This document shows, in pieces, positions 10,444-21,149 of a stretch of DNA of 26,945 nucleotides. How positions within the stretch are numbered: position 1 is the stretch's first letter; the number at the start of each line of letters is the position of its first letter. This stretch comes from Hirudo medicinalis (taxonomy: Eukaryota > Annelida > Clitellata > Hirudinida > Hirudinidae). A program made the position numbers and the translations under genes. The stretch lies in contig MPNW01000577.1 of assembly GCA_011800805.1 (NCBI GenBank), positions 47,501-74,445 of the forward strand, written 5' to 3'. Below the pieces are notes generated by a model, which was not told where the DNA came from, searched no databases, and saw only the letters and a list, made by a program, of their open reading frames with translations.

Positions 10444-11828
10444 ATGCTCTCCGTTAGCATGGCTTTCTCCAACCGCTTGTATTGCATAGCGAGGAGTTTG
10501 AAATCCGTTGGTGGAGTTTTTGCTACCAGGTAATCAAGTCAACAAAAGAAAACTAAAAACTATTTACCTTGAAATTTCTCGGAAGTTGTGATAATGTTAT
10601 AACCTTGAGCTTCATGTGACAACAGAATCAATAGTTATCGCAGTAAAACTCTAAAGAGTTTTTTAAATTTCATAATTATTTAATATTACAGATTGCCAGC
10701 CATCAGAGATTCACAGAACATTATACATGGACCAATTTGTGGACAGAGAAATTTATTTATCTCAACGAAATTGTCTGAAGCTATCAAAGTCGGTCCACAT
10801 GGTTCACTCAGATCAACATTGCTGGTTAGCTGATAAAATATGGTATTTTGTAACACATATTTGTATTTTGTAAAAAATTTGCATTTGGAACTATCCCATT
10901 TTAGGTTTTGGACGAATCAGACAAAGAAGTGGGCGTGATGAAGTGGAACCAGTTGAAAGCCCTGGCTCTTGAGGGTGACCTGAAGATACACTGCGTCAAT
11001 GAGAATGCCATTCCCCATCCGATCTACAAACTCATCTCTGCAAAGGCCCACATACAACTTTTGAGGCAGGAGAAAAAAGCTGTGAAGGCAGAGAAGGTTA
11101 AGACCAAGAACTTGGTTCTCAATGCTAACATCTCACAGAGGGACCTGTCAATAAAAATAGAAAGCATTTTGGATTGGCTGACGAAGAAAAACGTTGTGGT
11201 AGTTAAAGTAGAGAACCTCACAGATGATAAGGTGAATTATTTAATCCTAATGGCATAATATTTTTGTTTGTTGTTGCTATTTTAGTTTATATGCTTTATG
11301 TTGCAGTTAAAATTATTAAGTGTTCTATGTATAATGCATAATAATAATTGCCAGTAAGTATGAAATAATATGAGAGTTTTATTGAATGAAAACATTCATT
11401 TCATTTATTTTCCAAACCAGAAGCACTTGGAAATCCTCAAAGAAATAACAAAGGCCATCTCCTCTGTGGCTGTGATGTCTGAATCAAAGTCAACGAGCAA
11501 TGTCGTGACCTTTACGTTGGTCTCCCTAGAAAATGTCACCACATCCCCTAATGTTCCCAAACCTCTGACCATTGAGGAGCTAAAAGAAGCAAAAGCCAAC
11601 CAAACTCAGAGAGTTTCCCAGCAGCCTGTTGATCCAAAACAGCCAAAGGAAGCTGAAAAGACTGAAAGGAAGTCAAATGTCACATCTGATCATGTGGAGA
11701 AAGAGACAGATAAGACTTCCAAAACAAAGAAGGCAACAACTGCCAAGGTAGAAGAAATAAACACTAATAGCAAGTCAAAGAAGTCCAAAGGGGAGCCCCA
11801 GCAGGCTGAAGGCAAAGCACAGTCTTAA
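10444..11828 (+). CDS. MTIF3: Mitochondrial translation initiation factor IF-3 (MTIF3-like)
   Basis: Four exons: 10444-10529, 10692-10824, 10905-11231 and 11421-11828. All introns are GT-AG, phases agree, and the product is 317 residues. IF-3 binds the small mitoribosomal subunit and helps select the start codon. Residues 1 to about 73 are basic and poor in acidic residues (starting MLSVSMAFSNRLYCIARSLK), fitting a mitochondrial targeting peptide. The IF3 N-domain starts at about 74 (VLDESDKEVGVMKWNQLKAL), a Lys/Glu-rich linker spans about 124-141, and the IF3 C-domain runs about 142-218 (NANISQRDLSIKIESIL, then EILKEITKAI). The last 95 or so residues are a Lys/Ser/Gln/Thr-rich tail not expected in bacterial IF-3. 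The start is the first ATG (10444); a second in-frame ATG lies five codons on. Divergence is high, as is usual for animal MTIF3. Confidence 0.85.
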
Positions 11829-12563
11829 AATTAGTTGTGATTGCTCAAGAGGTCATGATTAAATTTAAGTAATTTTACTCGTTTTACTTTTGTTTATATT
11901 TTGAAGAATATTTTGTTAAGTCATTTTGATAAGTTATTTTGGACAGTTTGCGCTGATCTGATCTCTGAATCATATCGGTGATTTGTACCGCTTGTTCAGC
12001 ACGGTTCGACCTAGGGTGGAAAAAAATGCGGGGCATGAGAATTTAGGACTCTTGGATTGGGGAATTAAAGGAAGAAATTGCTTAAGTCTTATGTTCGATT
12101 GCAGATTAATTAATTCAGTGAGATTTTTACTTTTCTAAGTAAGATTTCTAAATTTAAGCATTTCGAGTGAGGGAGAATGTCGTTCGTTGGGGTTCAATTT
12201 CGGATTTGCAACTTTTGGGAGCATTTTATTAGTAATAAAAATTAAATATAATTCACTTGGTTTCATAATTAAAAGCAGCAAATTTATTGGCAATAGAATG
12301 CAAATTAAATTCGCTTCGCAATCAAATTTTTTTACTTTCGACCGATATGAAAACAACCGCACGTAAGCGATCTGTTTAGTGGGTCTCACCTTTTCTTTGA
12401 AATTACCAGTTATTGTAACCTTTCAAAGCGGGTTCATTGCGGTCGATTTGCAGACTGGTTTTTTTTTAGAAGTACCTCTAATGTGATCTTTTTTGGACGT
12501 TTAACTTATGGTTGTTATTCTACGATTGGCTTTACAAAGTAATTGTTTTTGCACGTCTATGGA
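11829..12563. other. Intergenic region between MTIF3-like and RASSF genes
   Basis: AT-rich with no coding frame supported. An ATTAAA near 11859 is a possible weak poly(A) signal for the MTIF3-like gene. A TAA stop in frame at about 12540 precedes the RASSF start, consistent with translation beginning at 12564, unless a non-coding 5' exon exists upstream. Confidence 0.4.
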
Positions 12564-15500
12564 ATGGATAAACATTGCTCTGGAAGCGATTCTGATAGTT
12601 CAGGAGAATATGTGTATGATAACCCCTTTTTGCTAGAAGACGACAAATTTGAAAGGGAGTTTGAAAAGACCTTGGCATTGTTTGATGCTCTTCTGATTGG
12701 TGAAGGTGAGACTTATTGCTTGCTTTTTTTTATTGGTGATAACTTTTATTAATCTTACTCTTATGTAAAAATCGTTCAATATGCTTTTCAGATTCTCTAA
12801 GTGATACATTTTCTCTCAGTTCTTCACCAAGTTCTACATTAAAATTTGATCCCAAGAAATCTGAGACTAAAACTTGTAGCTACACTAATGATTACAGCAA
12901 ACCAACAGCATCTCTGCCTAAGAAGCAGGACCTTCCCATTGAGACTGATGCAGAGGAGAGACCAAAATCTTTTTTACACGACGAGGTGATGTGAGATTAG
13001 TTTGGTTTTATATTCCATTGATTTAAAGAAGCAAAATGAAATCACTATTGCATAAGCATTTATTTGAATCTCAACTTACCTTTTTTTTTATTTCTTTTTT
13101 TAAAAATAATTTTGCCCAAAATTTTTCTTAGATCGTATTAAGTTTCTCAAGTTCTATTTTTAAGCATACTTTTCTTAAGTGTCGTAGTATAAGTTTCACA
13201 GTCAAGTTGAAATTGGCTGTGACAAAAATAAACCCGACCGTTCGTCACCATTGTTATGCCTTTCACTTTTTAGGCTGTGCAAAAACATTCTAGTGTAACA
13301 TTCTTTGTGTCGTAGGTTAGCGAATTCAATAGACTCCTGAAAGAACTTTCGGAAACTCCTCTGACGAACAAACGTTCCTCGTCCACGCTCGGAAGGCGTT
13401 CAGTTTCAAAATCACAGAATTCTGGCCACCACCACTCATTTTCCGTCTCGCTCCCTCATCAGAAACATCCGGACGGAGATGCCCCTTCGACCTCCGAATC
13501 CGATGGCTTTCAGCCCCGGGTCGGAGCGGACGAGCTCGAGCGCACGTTCCGGAATGCCGAGGAGAAACTCTCGTCGAACGGTGCACGACCGTGCAACTGT
13601 GGAGACGGTGGGCTTCAATCATTCGTGGCATTTACAGTAACATTTGTTGTTTTCGTCGAGGTCTATTTCGGGACGCTTTCGAACTATTGCTGACTATTCC
13701 TTTAATCTGCCCGTGATGATGAACACGAGATTGGTGTGGGTATTGATGATGGTTGGTGGAATTGATGATGATGATGGTGATGATGATAAGTAATAAGTGG
13801 TAAGTGATAGACAGTTTGGCTGATGGGGATAACAACACACTGCTATTGATGTCTTGTCTATCGAGTCCCACACGTGAGCTTCTGTTGAAGCTCTGTTATG
13901 ATGGATAGATGAATGCAGACGATTGATCGTTTCAATCGCTCGATCGATGGAGTTTGAAGATGAGATTAAAAGTCATTTACTTTGTATTCAAATAGTTTCA
14001 CAAACTAATTCATTTGTTAAACTCAACTACATTTGATTTGTTTATTTGCAAAAAAAAGCCCTATTTGCGATGCTCGGATGCCACTTAGGCCTCTCTGATT
14101 TGATCAGCACATGCCTTATCAAACCTCTTATTGGCTTCGGAGCACTGGGTCTCCTTATTCGAGGACAGACGAGATGGAAACAATTTTTTCAAGCACGACT
14201 TTATTTTTTGGAATATTTTAACTGCGATTCACCAAATGTGAAGTAAGTGTAAAACTTTCTCGCCTTGCAGCTCCATCTTCTGACGGTCGTCAAAGCAGGT
14301 CGAACGAATACCTCTTCCTGCCCTCCAACTGCGTCAAGCGACAGTCCTTAAGGAGATTGCTCGAGTCGGGCTTCTTCGAATCCTTGAAGACTTCCCAGTG
14401 GCACCGTTCTTGCGATGCCCTGAGCCCCACGAGGCCGGTCGAGGAGGACCGGGGCAGTTACAGCCTCGGCAGGCGACCTCAATCTCGGGATCCTTTCTGC
14501 CGTTTGGCTCTTCGGTTCTCGAGCTCAGACGGCGGACTCTACGGAAAGAAGGTACTCGGATGGATGGTTGAGAGGGAAGTACATCCTTATTTGTGGTTGT
14601 TTTGAATGCATAAAAAGGAAACGACATGAAGTAATCTTACGCAGCATCTGCGATCTGGCAAACATCATTATCATTATTATAAACATTAATGACGATTTGT
14701 AATATTTGGATAGCATGCATTTGGCTAGCAGGTCGGTCGAATGGGTTACGTTCCGGCATACGTCGGTAATGGCAGCAGTCGTAATGTGTCGTGTTCGAAA
14801 CCCGGCCTGCACTGCCGCACGTGCCTCTACAGCACGTGGCGCTATATAAATGAACTACAATTACATTGTAACAATCGACGAGTTTGTTCAAATTGGGAAA
14901 ACAGATTCTTGGATATTTCGATGTGGATGCCAATTGTTCCTCACTTATTTTGATGCTGTACAATTGTTGCTGATGATGAGGAGCCGTGTTGACTCATTTT
15001 TTTATAATTTTGAAAATGTCAGAGATTAGAAAAAATGAAATGCTGTATTTCAAAACCCAGGCCGCATTTTTGGAAATTTAAGTTTTGCTTGCCAGAAATT
15101 ATTTTTGGGGAGCAATTGACTTCATGGTGATGATGGTGGTGGTGGTGGTGATGATGTTCGTATTCTATGACTCATTACGCAATTTCATAATAGTGTAAAA
15201 TTAAGTTACAACTCATATTTTCATGACAATGCTGACATTCATGAAAATTACCATGAATGAATGAATGAATTCACGAATGCTGACATTAAGAATTGAATCG
15301 TGGCATTATTATTGTTGCCGCAAAGCACATTTGAAATGCAAGCTACATAGGTACGATTTCTGGATGCTGGCTGGATGTCCTGGAATGAGGTGGTAGACAG
15401 AGATTGTTTCATCACAAATCCACTTCTTGTTTTCATTGATCATTATCACTATTGAGGCATTTATCACGATTATCAGTGTGTTTCATTATTGTCATCATCG

Positions 15501-17614
15501 TCATTATTATTATTATTTATTAATATATATTATTATTACTGTTGTTGTTGTTATGGATGTTGTCAGACTTAATGGTGTTAGTTCGCTTATCATTTCTTGG
15601 GCCTTATCCCCGTGGAAGTGCAGCCTAACCTACTGGAAAATAAATAAACAAAGTGTTTAAAAATAACACCGTGTGATCTTTATCACCTTTTGTAGTAATC
15701 ATTATCATCATCATCATCATCATCATTCCTCTTCACCAGGATGAATCTGACTCGGCCTACCAGACTGGTAGCACGGACACCCTGAAATCAACGTCCACCT
15801 CCACCCTGAGTCTTCTAACCGGTACCCTGGATTTTGGGGAGGACTGCCCCTCGTCCGACCGGTCCCTGCCCGAGAGACCAGGTCTCGAAGAGAAGCTCTT
15901 GAAGTTCAATAGAAACAAATCAGGATTGTATGTTGAGATGGTATGTGACCTTGGAATTTAAAAGTCTTGCTTTGTTACCTGTTGTTAGTGAAAGTGATGG
16001 TAATGATGTCAACAGTGATGGTGGTGATGGTAATGATGTCAACAGTTATGGTAATGATGCTGATGGTGGTAATGGTAATGAATCTGACGGTAATGGTGGT
16101 GTCGATAAAGTTGTTAGGCTACTTTAGTTGGTCAGACGCCTCATTGTAATAACAATTGCTGGGAACGATTAACGAGTTGAACTGGAATAATTCAAGTTTA
16201 TTTCTGGTGATCTCGAGTTGACGTGGAGTTGAGTGCAAACCGATTAAGGCTGATTAAGAGTAAGAGCATCAATTCTGAAAATCACCAAGGTCAGTAAGCA
16301 AAAAGCGGTAATGCCGTTAATATTATTAAAATAATAAAAGTTAGTAATAATGTTGTTAAAAATACTAATTTATTGAATCCATTCGTTAAATTGTTCATTG
16401 ATTCCATCCTACAGGTCGAGGGCAATGAAAACATCTATCACGGAACAATAAGGGTACACCTGAATCTCATCCAGCCGATCAGCATGCGTCTGGGCCCTGC
16501 ACATTTACATCCCTCTTTGTTGACTAAAGTTCACGATGATGATGACTATCCTGATAAGATGGGATCTGCCAGTTCTATGGGAACCGTCGAGATGACATCG
16601 TCATCATCATCATCATCATCTTCAACAACATCGTTACCATCATCATCAGTTCATCACTCGCTACCCGAACTGGGCAACAGATATGCCAGCTTTTACGTTC
16701 CACCTGACGTCACCAAGGTCATCCATGTGACCAGGTAATTGTAGTTGTCACGGTTTTTCAGGTCGATGATGGTGATGATGATATTGATGGTGATAACGAC
16801 GACGGTGGTGATGGTGTTGGTTATGAGGCAATGAAGTTGTTAATTGGTTAATAGATGACTTATGCTGATGGGGAGGGGAGTCATCCTTTTCTCTGCCTTC
16901 CTGAGGAAGACTGTTCGACGCTAATTGCTGAAATTATATTTTAATTGCTGTTAATTAGCTGGTTGGAGACAATGAAGGAGATAGAGATGGAGATGGCTGA
17001 TGACGATGGTGATGATGATGACGACGACGATGATGATTTTGATGATGATGATGATGATACACATGCTGTTGCCGGTTGATTGTGATGGAATTCTGATCAT
17101 TCAAACTTGAACTTCCAGTGGCTCGTTATTGCCGATTTACTTCAGAATGCCTTGAAGCGAATCGTGAATTGTCAAAATTATTGCGGGAATGAATGAATGA
17201 ATGAATGAATAAAGAATGGTTGAGTGATTGAATGAACAGGTGAATGAAGGATGAGTGAGTGATGCATACCTTCATTCCTAACATTTCTGGGGATGGATTT
17301 ATTCCAAAAATGAATGTTCCCCATCCACCTGGCCGCTGACCACTGATCCGAGAGTCAACCCGAAGTATTTTATCGGCAGAACGTTACCAACCTCATTCAC
17401 AGCACAAAGATCACTTTTTTTTTAGTTTTTTTTTATTTGCTTCATTTTTTTAGATGCACACTTTGTCATCATCATAAACATCGTCGTCATCATTACTCTT
17501 GTCATCATCATCATCATCATAATCATCATCACAATCATCACCACCTGGATTAGTGTTATTGTTGATGTATTTTGTCTCTTGCTAATAGGTGTAATAATTA
17601 TTGTTATTGTTCTT

Positions 17615-17658
<44 letters not shown>

Positions 17659-19538
17659 GCCTGAAAGTGATGCCACTTTTAAATTGATTGGTTATTTTTA
17701 AGCAATTTCTTTTTATGTTACTCATGAACCGATACGATACGATACGATACGTTGAAAAGCATGTTGTCCCTATTAAACGTTATCCTGAGAGCATCCAACA
17801 TCAACAAATCATCGTCAGCACCACAGAAAAAAAAAAAGAGGAAACAATTTTAAGCTGATTGAACTTTTTCTTTGCAACATGGAAATTTGCAAATTTAATT
17901 CGCTAAAAAAACAACTTGAAATAACTTCTCGTTTGAAGTCGGAAGGTTATTTTAGTATTTTCGCCTGAAAGTTGTTGTTCATATTTCTTGTTTTCCTATC
18001 ATGGCTGTGTTTGCAATGTCTCTAGAGCATCGACAATCATTAAACCTAGCCAACATATGATGATGGTGGGTGGTGATGTTTAGCAATGATAGATATGATA
18101 ACATATGTATCAAAAGCTTGATATCAGAGTAGCAACAACATTTAGACTCACAGAAGGATGATTGTTACGATGGAACGATGGATGGAAAAGATTGACTGAT
18201 GGATGGGAGGATGAATTTGGTAATTGCTATCATGCTTTCATGCTTCCTCATTATGCAGACTTTTACTATGCAGTGGCTTTTATCTGGTTTATTGGTTGGT
18301 TGCATCAGAGAGGATGATTGAAGGTCCGTACTGATCGAACTAATATTAGATGTTTCCATTGGTCGGTGGATCTGATAATTGATTGGTAATTAATTCAGTC
18401 AGTTGATTGAATGTTAGTCGGTTGATTGAATGTTCAAATGCTTTGTTTTGTTTCGTATTGTAGTGAATCGACCACCCCGTCTGTGATAAAGACCCTGCTG
18501 AACAAGTTCCAGATTGTCAACACTTCAAAGAGGTTCGCGCTGTTCCAGAGGACCTACGATAGGCCTGGTCGGTCGTCTCACTCATTATTAAATCACATAA
18601 ATAAGTGAATTGATATATTTGTTTATTTATTATCAACTTCGGTCATAGAGTTGTTCGACCTTTTACATGGCCAAGTGCACTCAGGAAAACATGAATGCAC
18701 AAATTTGAATGAAAGCAACAATTAATGACAAAAAACTAAACTAAGCCCCCCATTAGCTTGAAAATAAAAATTTAATATATAAATATATTTTAAGTTAAAA
18801 TTTTTAACGGAAATATTAATTAATAACTAAATTTTTTGTTTTGTTTATCACTTTAAACAATACCTGGTGATTATCGGTGAAAATCAGCAAATTTTTGTGG
18901 AACATCTTTTATAGACGACCCCTTATCCAACTAAGCAACCGAAATTTTTAATAACAACTAATTATAACATCCGATATAATAATTCCACCCAGTCGATGCC
19001 GACCACGGAGAGATGGAGTTCGAGGACAGCGGCAGTGACCTTCACCTGGCACGCCCCTTGACATGCCACATGAGGAAGCTGAGGGATGACGAGCGACCCC
19101 TGGAAATTCTCCTGAAGGCCGTCGAAGAGGCAGGGATGGAGGCGTTGGAAATGATCCACTTCGTGCTGCAGGAGTATTCTTCGGGGGAGATAATAGTAAG
19201 CTTCTGCGATTTTTTTTTTTTTTTATTTGGCATAATATTAATCTTGATTTTCTTTGCTGTCCTTTGTTGGAATGCTTATTAAAAGTAATAATAACAATAG
19301 TTAGTAATGGTTATTTAATAAATAATAATAGTTAATTAATAAATAATAGCAATGACGGTGACGGGTAACATTCTATTTCCAGTGGGACGCCTTCTCCATA
19401 CCAGAGTTGAGCAACTTCCTGACGATCCTTAGCAGAGAGGAACAGTTGAAAATCACTGAGGTGGAGCAGAGGTACGAGGACGCTAAGGTGGCCATCGGGA
19501 TGAAGATCCGGGAGCTGGAATCGGAGCGAAACCATTGA
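12564..19538 (+). CDS. Ras-association domain family protein (RASSF1/3/5-type)
   Basis: Nine exons: 12564-12705, 12792-12985, 13316-13607, 14271-14551, 15740-15940, 16415-16734, 18464-18567, 18993-19195 and 19383-19538. All junctions are GT-AG and in phase, giving 630 residues. RASSF proteins are adaptors linking activated Ras-like GTPases, through the RA domain, to MST/Hippo kinases, through the SARAH helix. The RA domain spans about 378-570: it opens with HGTIRVHLNLIQPIS, continues with FYVPPDVTKVIHV and IKTLLNKFQIVNTSKRFALF, and ends with MIHFVLQEYSSGE. The SARAH domain is about 580-628, starting WDAFSIPELSNFLTILSREE, the form seen in RASSF1/3/5. Residues 1-370 are Ser-rich and low in structure; the scattered Cys residues do not form a C1 zinc finger. 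A Ser run from a TCA repeat and an acidic insertion interrupt the RA domain. The start is the first ATG after an in-frame stop. Confidence 0.92.
13608..14270. other. RASSF intron 3 with (GAT)n repeat
   Basis: The intron is non-coding. It holds an imperfect GAT microsatellite at about 13743-13789 and otherwise unique AT-rich sequence. The acceptor ends at 14270 after a pyrimidine-rich stretch. Confidence 0.7.
14722..14856 (+). mobile_element. tRNA-derived SINE-like element, copy 1
   Basis: It lies in RASSF intron 4. The left end has an A-box-like TGGCTAGCAGG at 14722-14732. A B-box-like TGTTCGAAACC at 14792-14802 matches the RNA polymerase III consensus at nearly every base. The element ends with GCGCTATATAAATG at 14839-14852. 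It aligns along roughly 110 bp with the element at 24621, sharing the 12-mer ATGTGTCGTGTT (14784-14795) and the 14-mer 3' end at almost the same spacing (55 versus 53 bases). There is no long ATT tail here. The A-to-B spacing of about 70 is longer than in a tRNA, so the tRNA origin is inference. Confidence 0.6.
15125..15157. repeat. (GGT/GAT)n microsatellite in RASSF intron 4
   Basis: A short array of GAT and GGT triplets. The same intron also carries a (GAAT)n run at about 15252-15271. Confidence 0.8.
15485..15553. repeat. ATT/GTT microsatellite in RASSF intron 4
   Basis: ATC and ATT triplets, a short TA run, then GTT triplets. A separate pure ATC run at 15704-15727 sits immediately before the acceptor of exon 5 (15738-15739) and may form part of its polypyrimidine tract. 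Confidence 0.85.
15993..16102 (+). repeat. 30-bp-period minisatellite in RASSF intron 5
   Basis: The 20-base unit GTGATGGTAATGATGTCAAC occurs exactly at 15994-16013 and again at 16024-16043. A decayed third copy begins near 16046, followed by GGT/AAT/GAT triplets. An acidic open frame runs through it, but that frame is not the one used by the neighbouring exon, so it is not treated as coding. Confidence 0.8.
16593..16642 (+). repeat. Coding (TCA)n microsatellite in RASSF exon 6
   Basis: A TCA-rich run inside the open frame encodes about nine consecutive Ser residues, then Thr/Ser, within the RA region. The frame is kept on both sides, so the repeat is translated. Confidence 0.85.
16735..18463. 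repeat. RASSF intron 6: cluster of microsatellites
   Basis: This is the longest RASSF intron (1.7 kb) and has no coding signal. Repeats in order: GAT at about 16762-16820; GAT/GAC at about 16985-17058; GAAT at 17187-17210; ATC at 17464-17545; TTG at 17618-17658; a clean four-copy GATAC pentanucleotide at 17731-17750; a GATG-rich patch at about 18170-18215; and a 14-base unit (GTTGATTGAATGTT) repeated at 18402 and 18421. The acceptor ends at 18463. Confidence 0.85.
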
Positions 19539-21149
19539 CGTCGCGGAGACGTTTGTCTGAGTCGTCGACATATCATTATTCCGAACAAGGTGCTTTCAGA
19601 ATCCACAATTTTACATTGCTTCTCCATTGCTAACACCACACCCCAAAGACCGACTTTGACCGTCGTCGTCGTCGGGCGATCGGTGTTCGGCATTACGTAC
19701 CTGCTGTTCTTAGAGCGTTAGAAGGTTGTGAGAATCGTGATTTTGATCCATTTTTATACCTCTTGTACGTTGTTTTTGTCCTGTGGTCCAGTTTATCCGA
19801 GATTAAGCGAACGTTGTCGCATTGCTGTGGTTGTTGTTGCTGTGTTGTTGCTGCAGCTGCTGCTTATCAAGCACTTCTTGCCAGGCACGATTTAGTATTC
19901 AGGATGCGTTAGGAGCATTCGGAAAGTCCGTGCACGATGGCAAATTTGTTTTTGGTCTACATGCCCATGTTGCCATGGAGTTATCTTTGCATTATCAAAA
20001 CCTATACCCCCTTTAAATTATTATTTATAAACACTATCATTTTTCCACCAACGCGATGGTGGTGGTGAATGGAATTCTGGTGATGCGATGATGGAGGTGG
20101 TCCGCCATGTTATGTTTATCTTGGTATTTATTATTAGTGCGTTATACGTACGTACGGTTTCACATCTTATCACAATATCATAAGATAGCAATCATCCAAA
20201 TCCTGTTTGTACTAATCGTGATGATGGGCATAAAAAGAAAATAATGTTCCAGTTTTATGATGGGGAGGTTTGTTTGTAATTAAAGATTTAATTCAAAAAC
20301 TGACTCATGTTGGTGTAACGAAAAAAAAATGTTTAGATGGTTTATTTTTCTTTAAAATTCTCAGTTTATTGATAACTTAGGTTACATATTTTTAACGAAT
20401 CCTCAATTTTGAGGTGAGATGGATCCCAGTTCACCTCCGCGCCATCAACAGATGATATCGTCTCCAAACAAAAAAAAAACAGGAAACCTCTGTTGAGTGG
20501 GGATTAATAAAGGTCGCGACAGAAAAAATTATAACTTTTTTTTAGGTATGTCTATCAACATTCAAATAAAATAAAAATTAATTACAAAAGGAAATAAATA
20601 ATAAAATACTAATGTATTACATATTCACGTTGGTTCTACGGCGCCATCTCTCGTAGTATTTTGTTTTTACTTCAAGCGATTTTTTGATTCGTCGCTTTGT
20701 ATCAGGCTTTTATCACGGCGATATTTATGGCGATTTCGTACCCCACATCAATTGTTATCAACGTATTTGTGATCCCGATCTCTTTTCAAACACCTTTTGA
20801 TCATCCACTGGGAGCCCAGAAAACTTCGACTCTCTTTTGGTCGGTTTATTTTAGAGAATATTAAATTCTTAAAGTCTTTAATTTTGCATTAGCACGAAAA
20901 CTACAAGAATAAGTTTCTGACAATACCCAATTCTAAAAATCGCTCAAGTTTTGTCAAACTTAGAACATTTCTCCAGCAGATATTCACAAGGGTAGTGTTA
21001 TCTAAAAACACTTAGCCACTTTATGCTTATTTGCCCTTGCAATTAATAAATTAATTAAGTGAAATTTCGAAAACAAACAATCACACAAAATATGAAAATA
21101 CGAATAAAATAATTATCACATGTGAAGTTGTTTGGTGCAATCATAAAGG
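19539..21149. other. Convergent 3' region between RASSF and UBE2Z-like genes
   Basis: There are 1.6 kb between two convergent stop codons, with no supported gene. Candidate poly(A) signals are AATAAA at 20506-20511 for the RASSF transcript and TTTATT on the plus strand at 20845-20850, which reads AATAAA on the minus strand, for the UBE2Z transcript. If both are used, the 3' UTRs end close together but do not overlap. A Leu/Cys-rich frame at 19822-20016 is probably just 3' UTR. Confidence 0.45.

Noticed and set aside
13326..13631. A 101-codon minus-strand frame
   Set aside because: It is the antisense shadow of RASSF exon 3, whose plus-strand frame has matching splice sites on both sides.
14741..14953. 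A Cys-rich frame (CSKPGLHCRTC) considered as a missing C1 zinc finger of the RASSF protein
   Set aside because: It falls exactly on the SINE-like element, the Cys/His spacing does not fit C1, and it has no splice sites in the right phase.
15930..16127. An acidic Asp/Asn/Gly frame overlapping the end of RASSF exon 5
   Set aside because: It is in a different frame from the exon and is generated by the minisatellite.
19822..20016. A Leu/Cys-rich frame resembling a signal peptide
   Set aside because: It lies in the probable RASSF 3' UTR, and its start is a TTG/CTG-repeat-like sequence. Nothing follows that looks like a mature protein.
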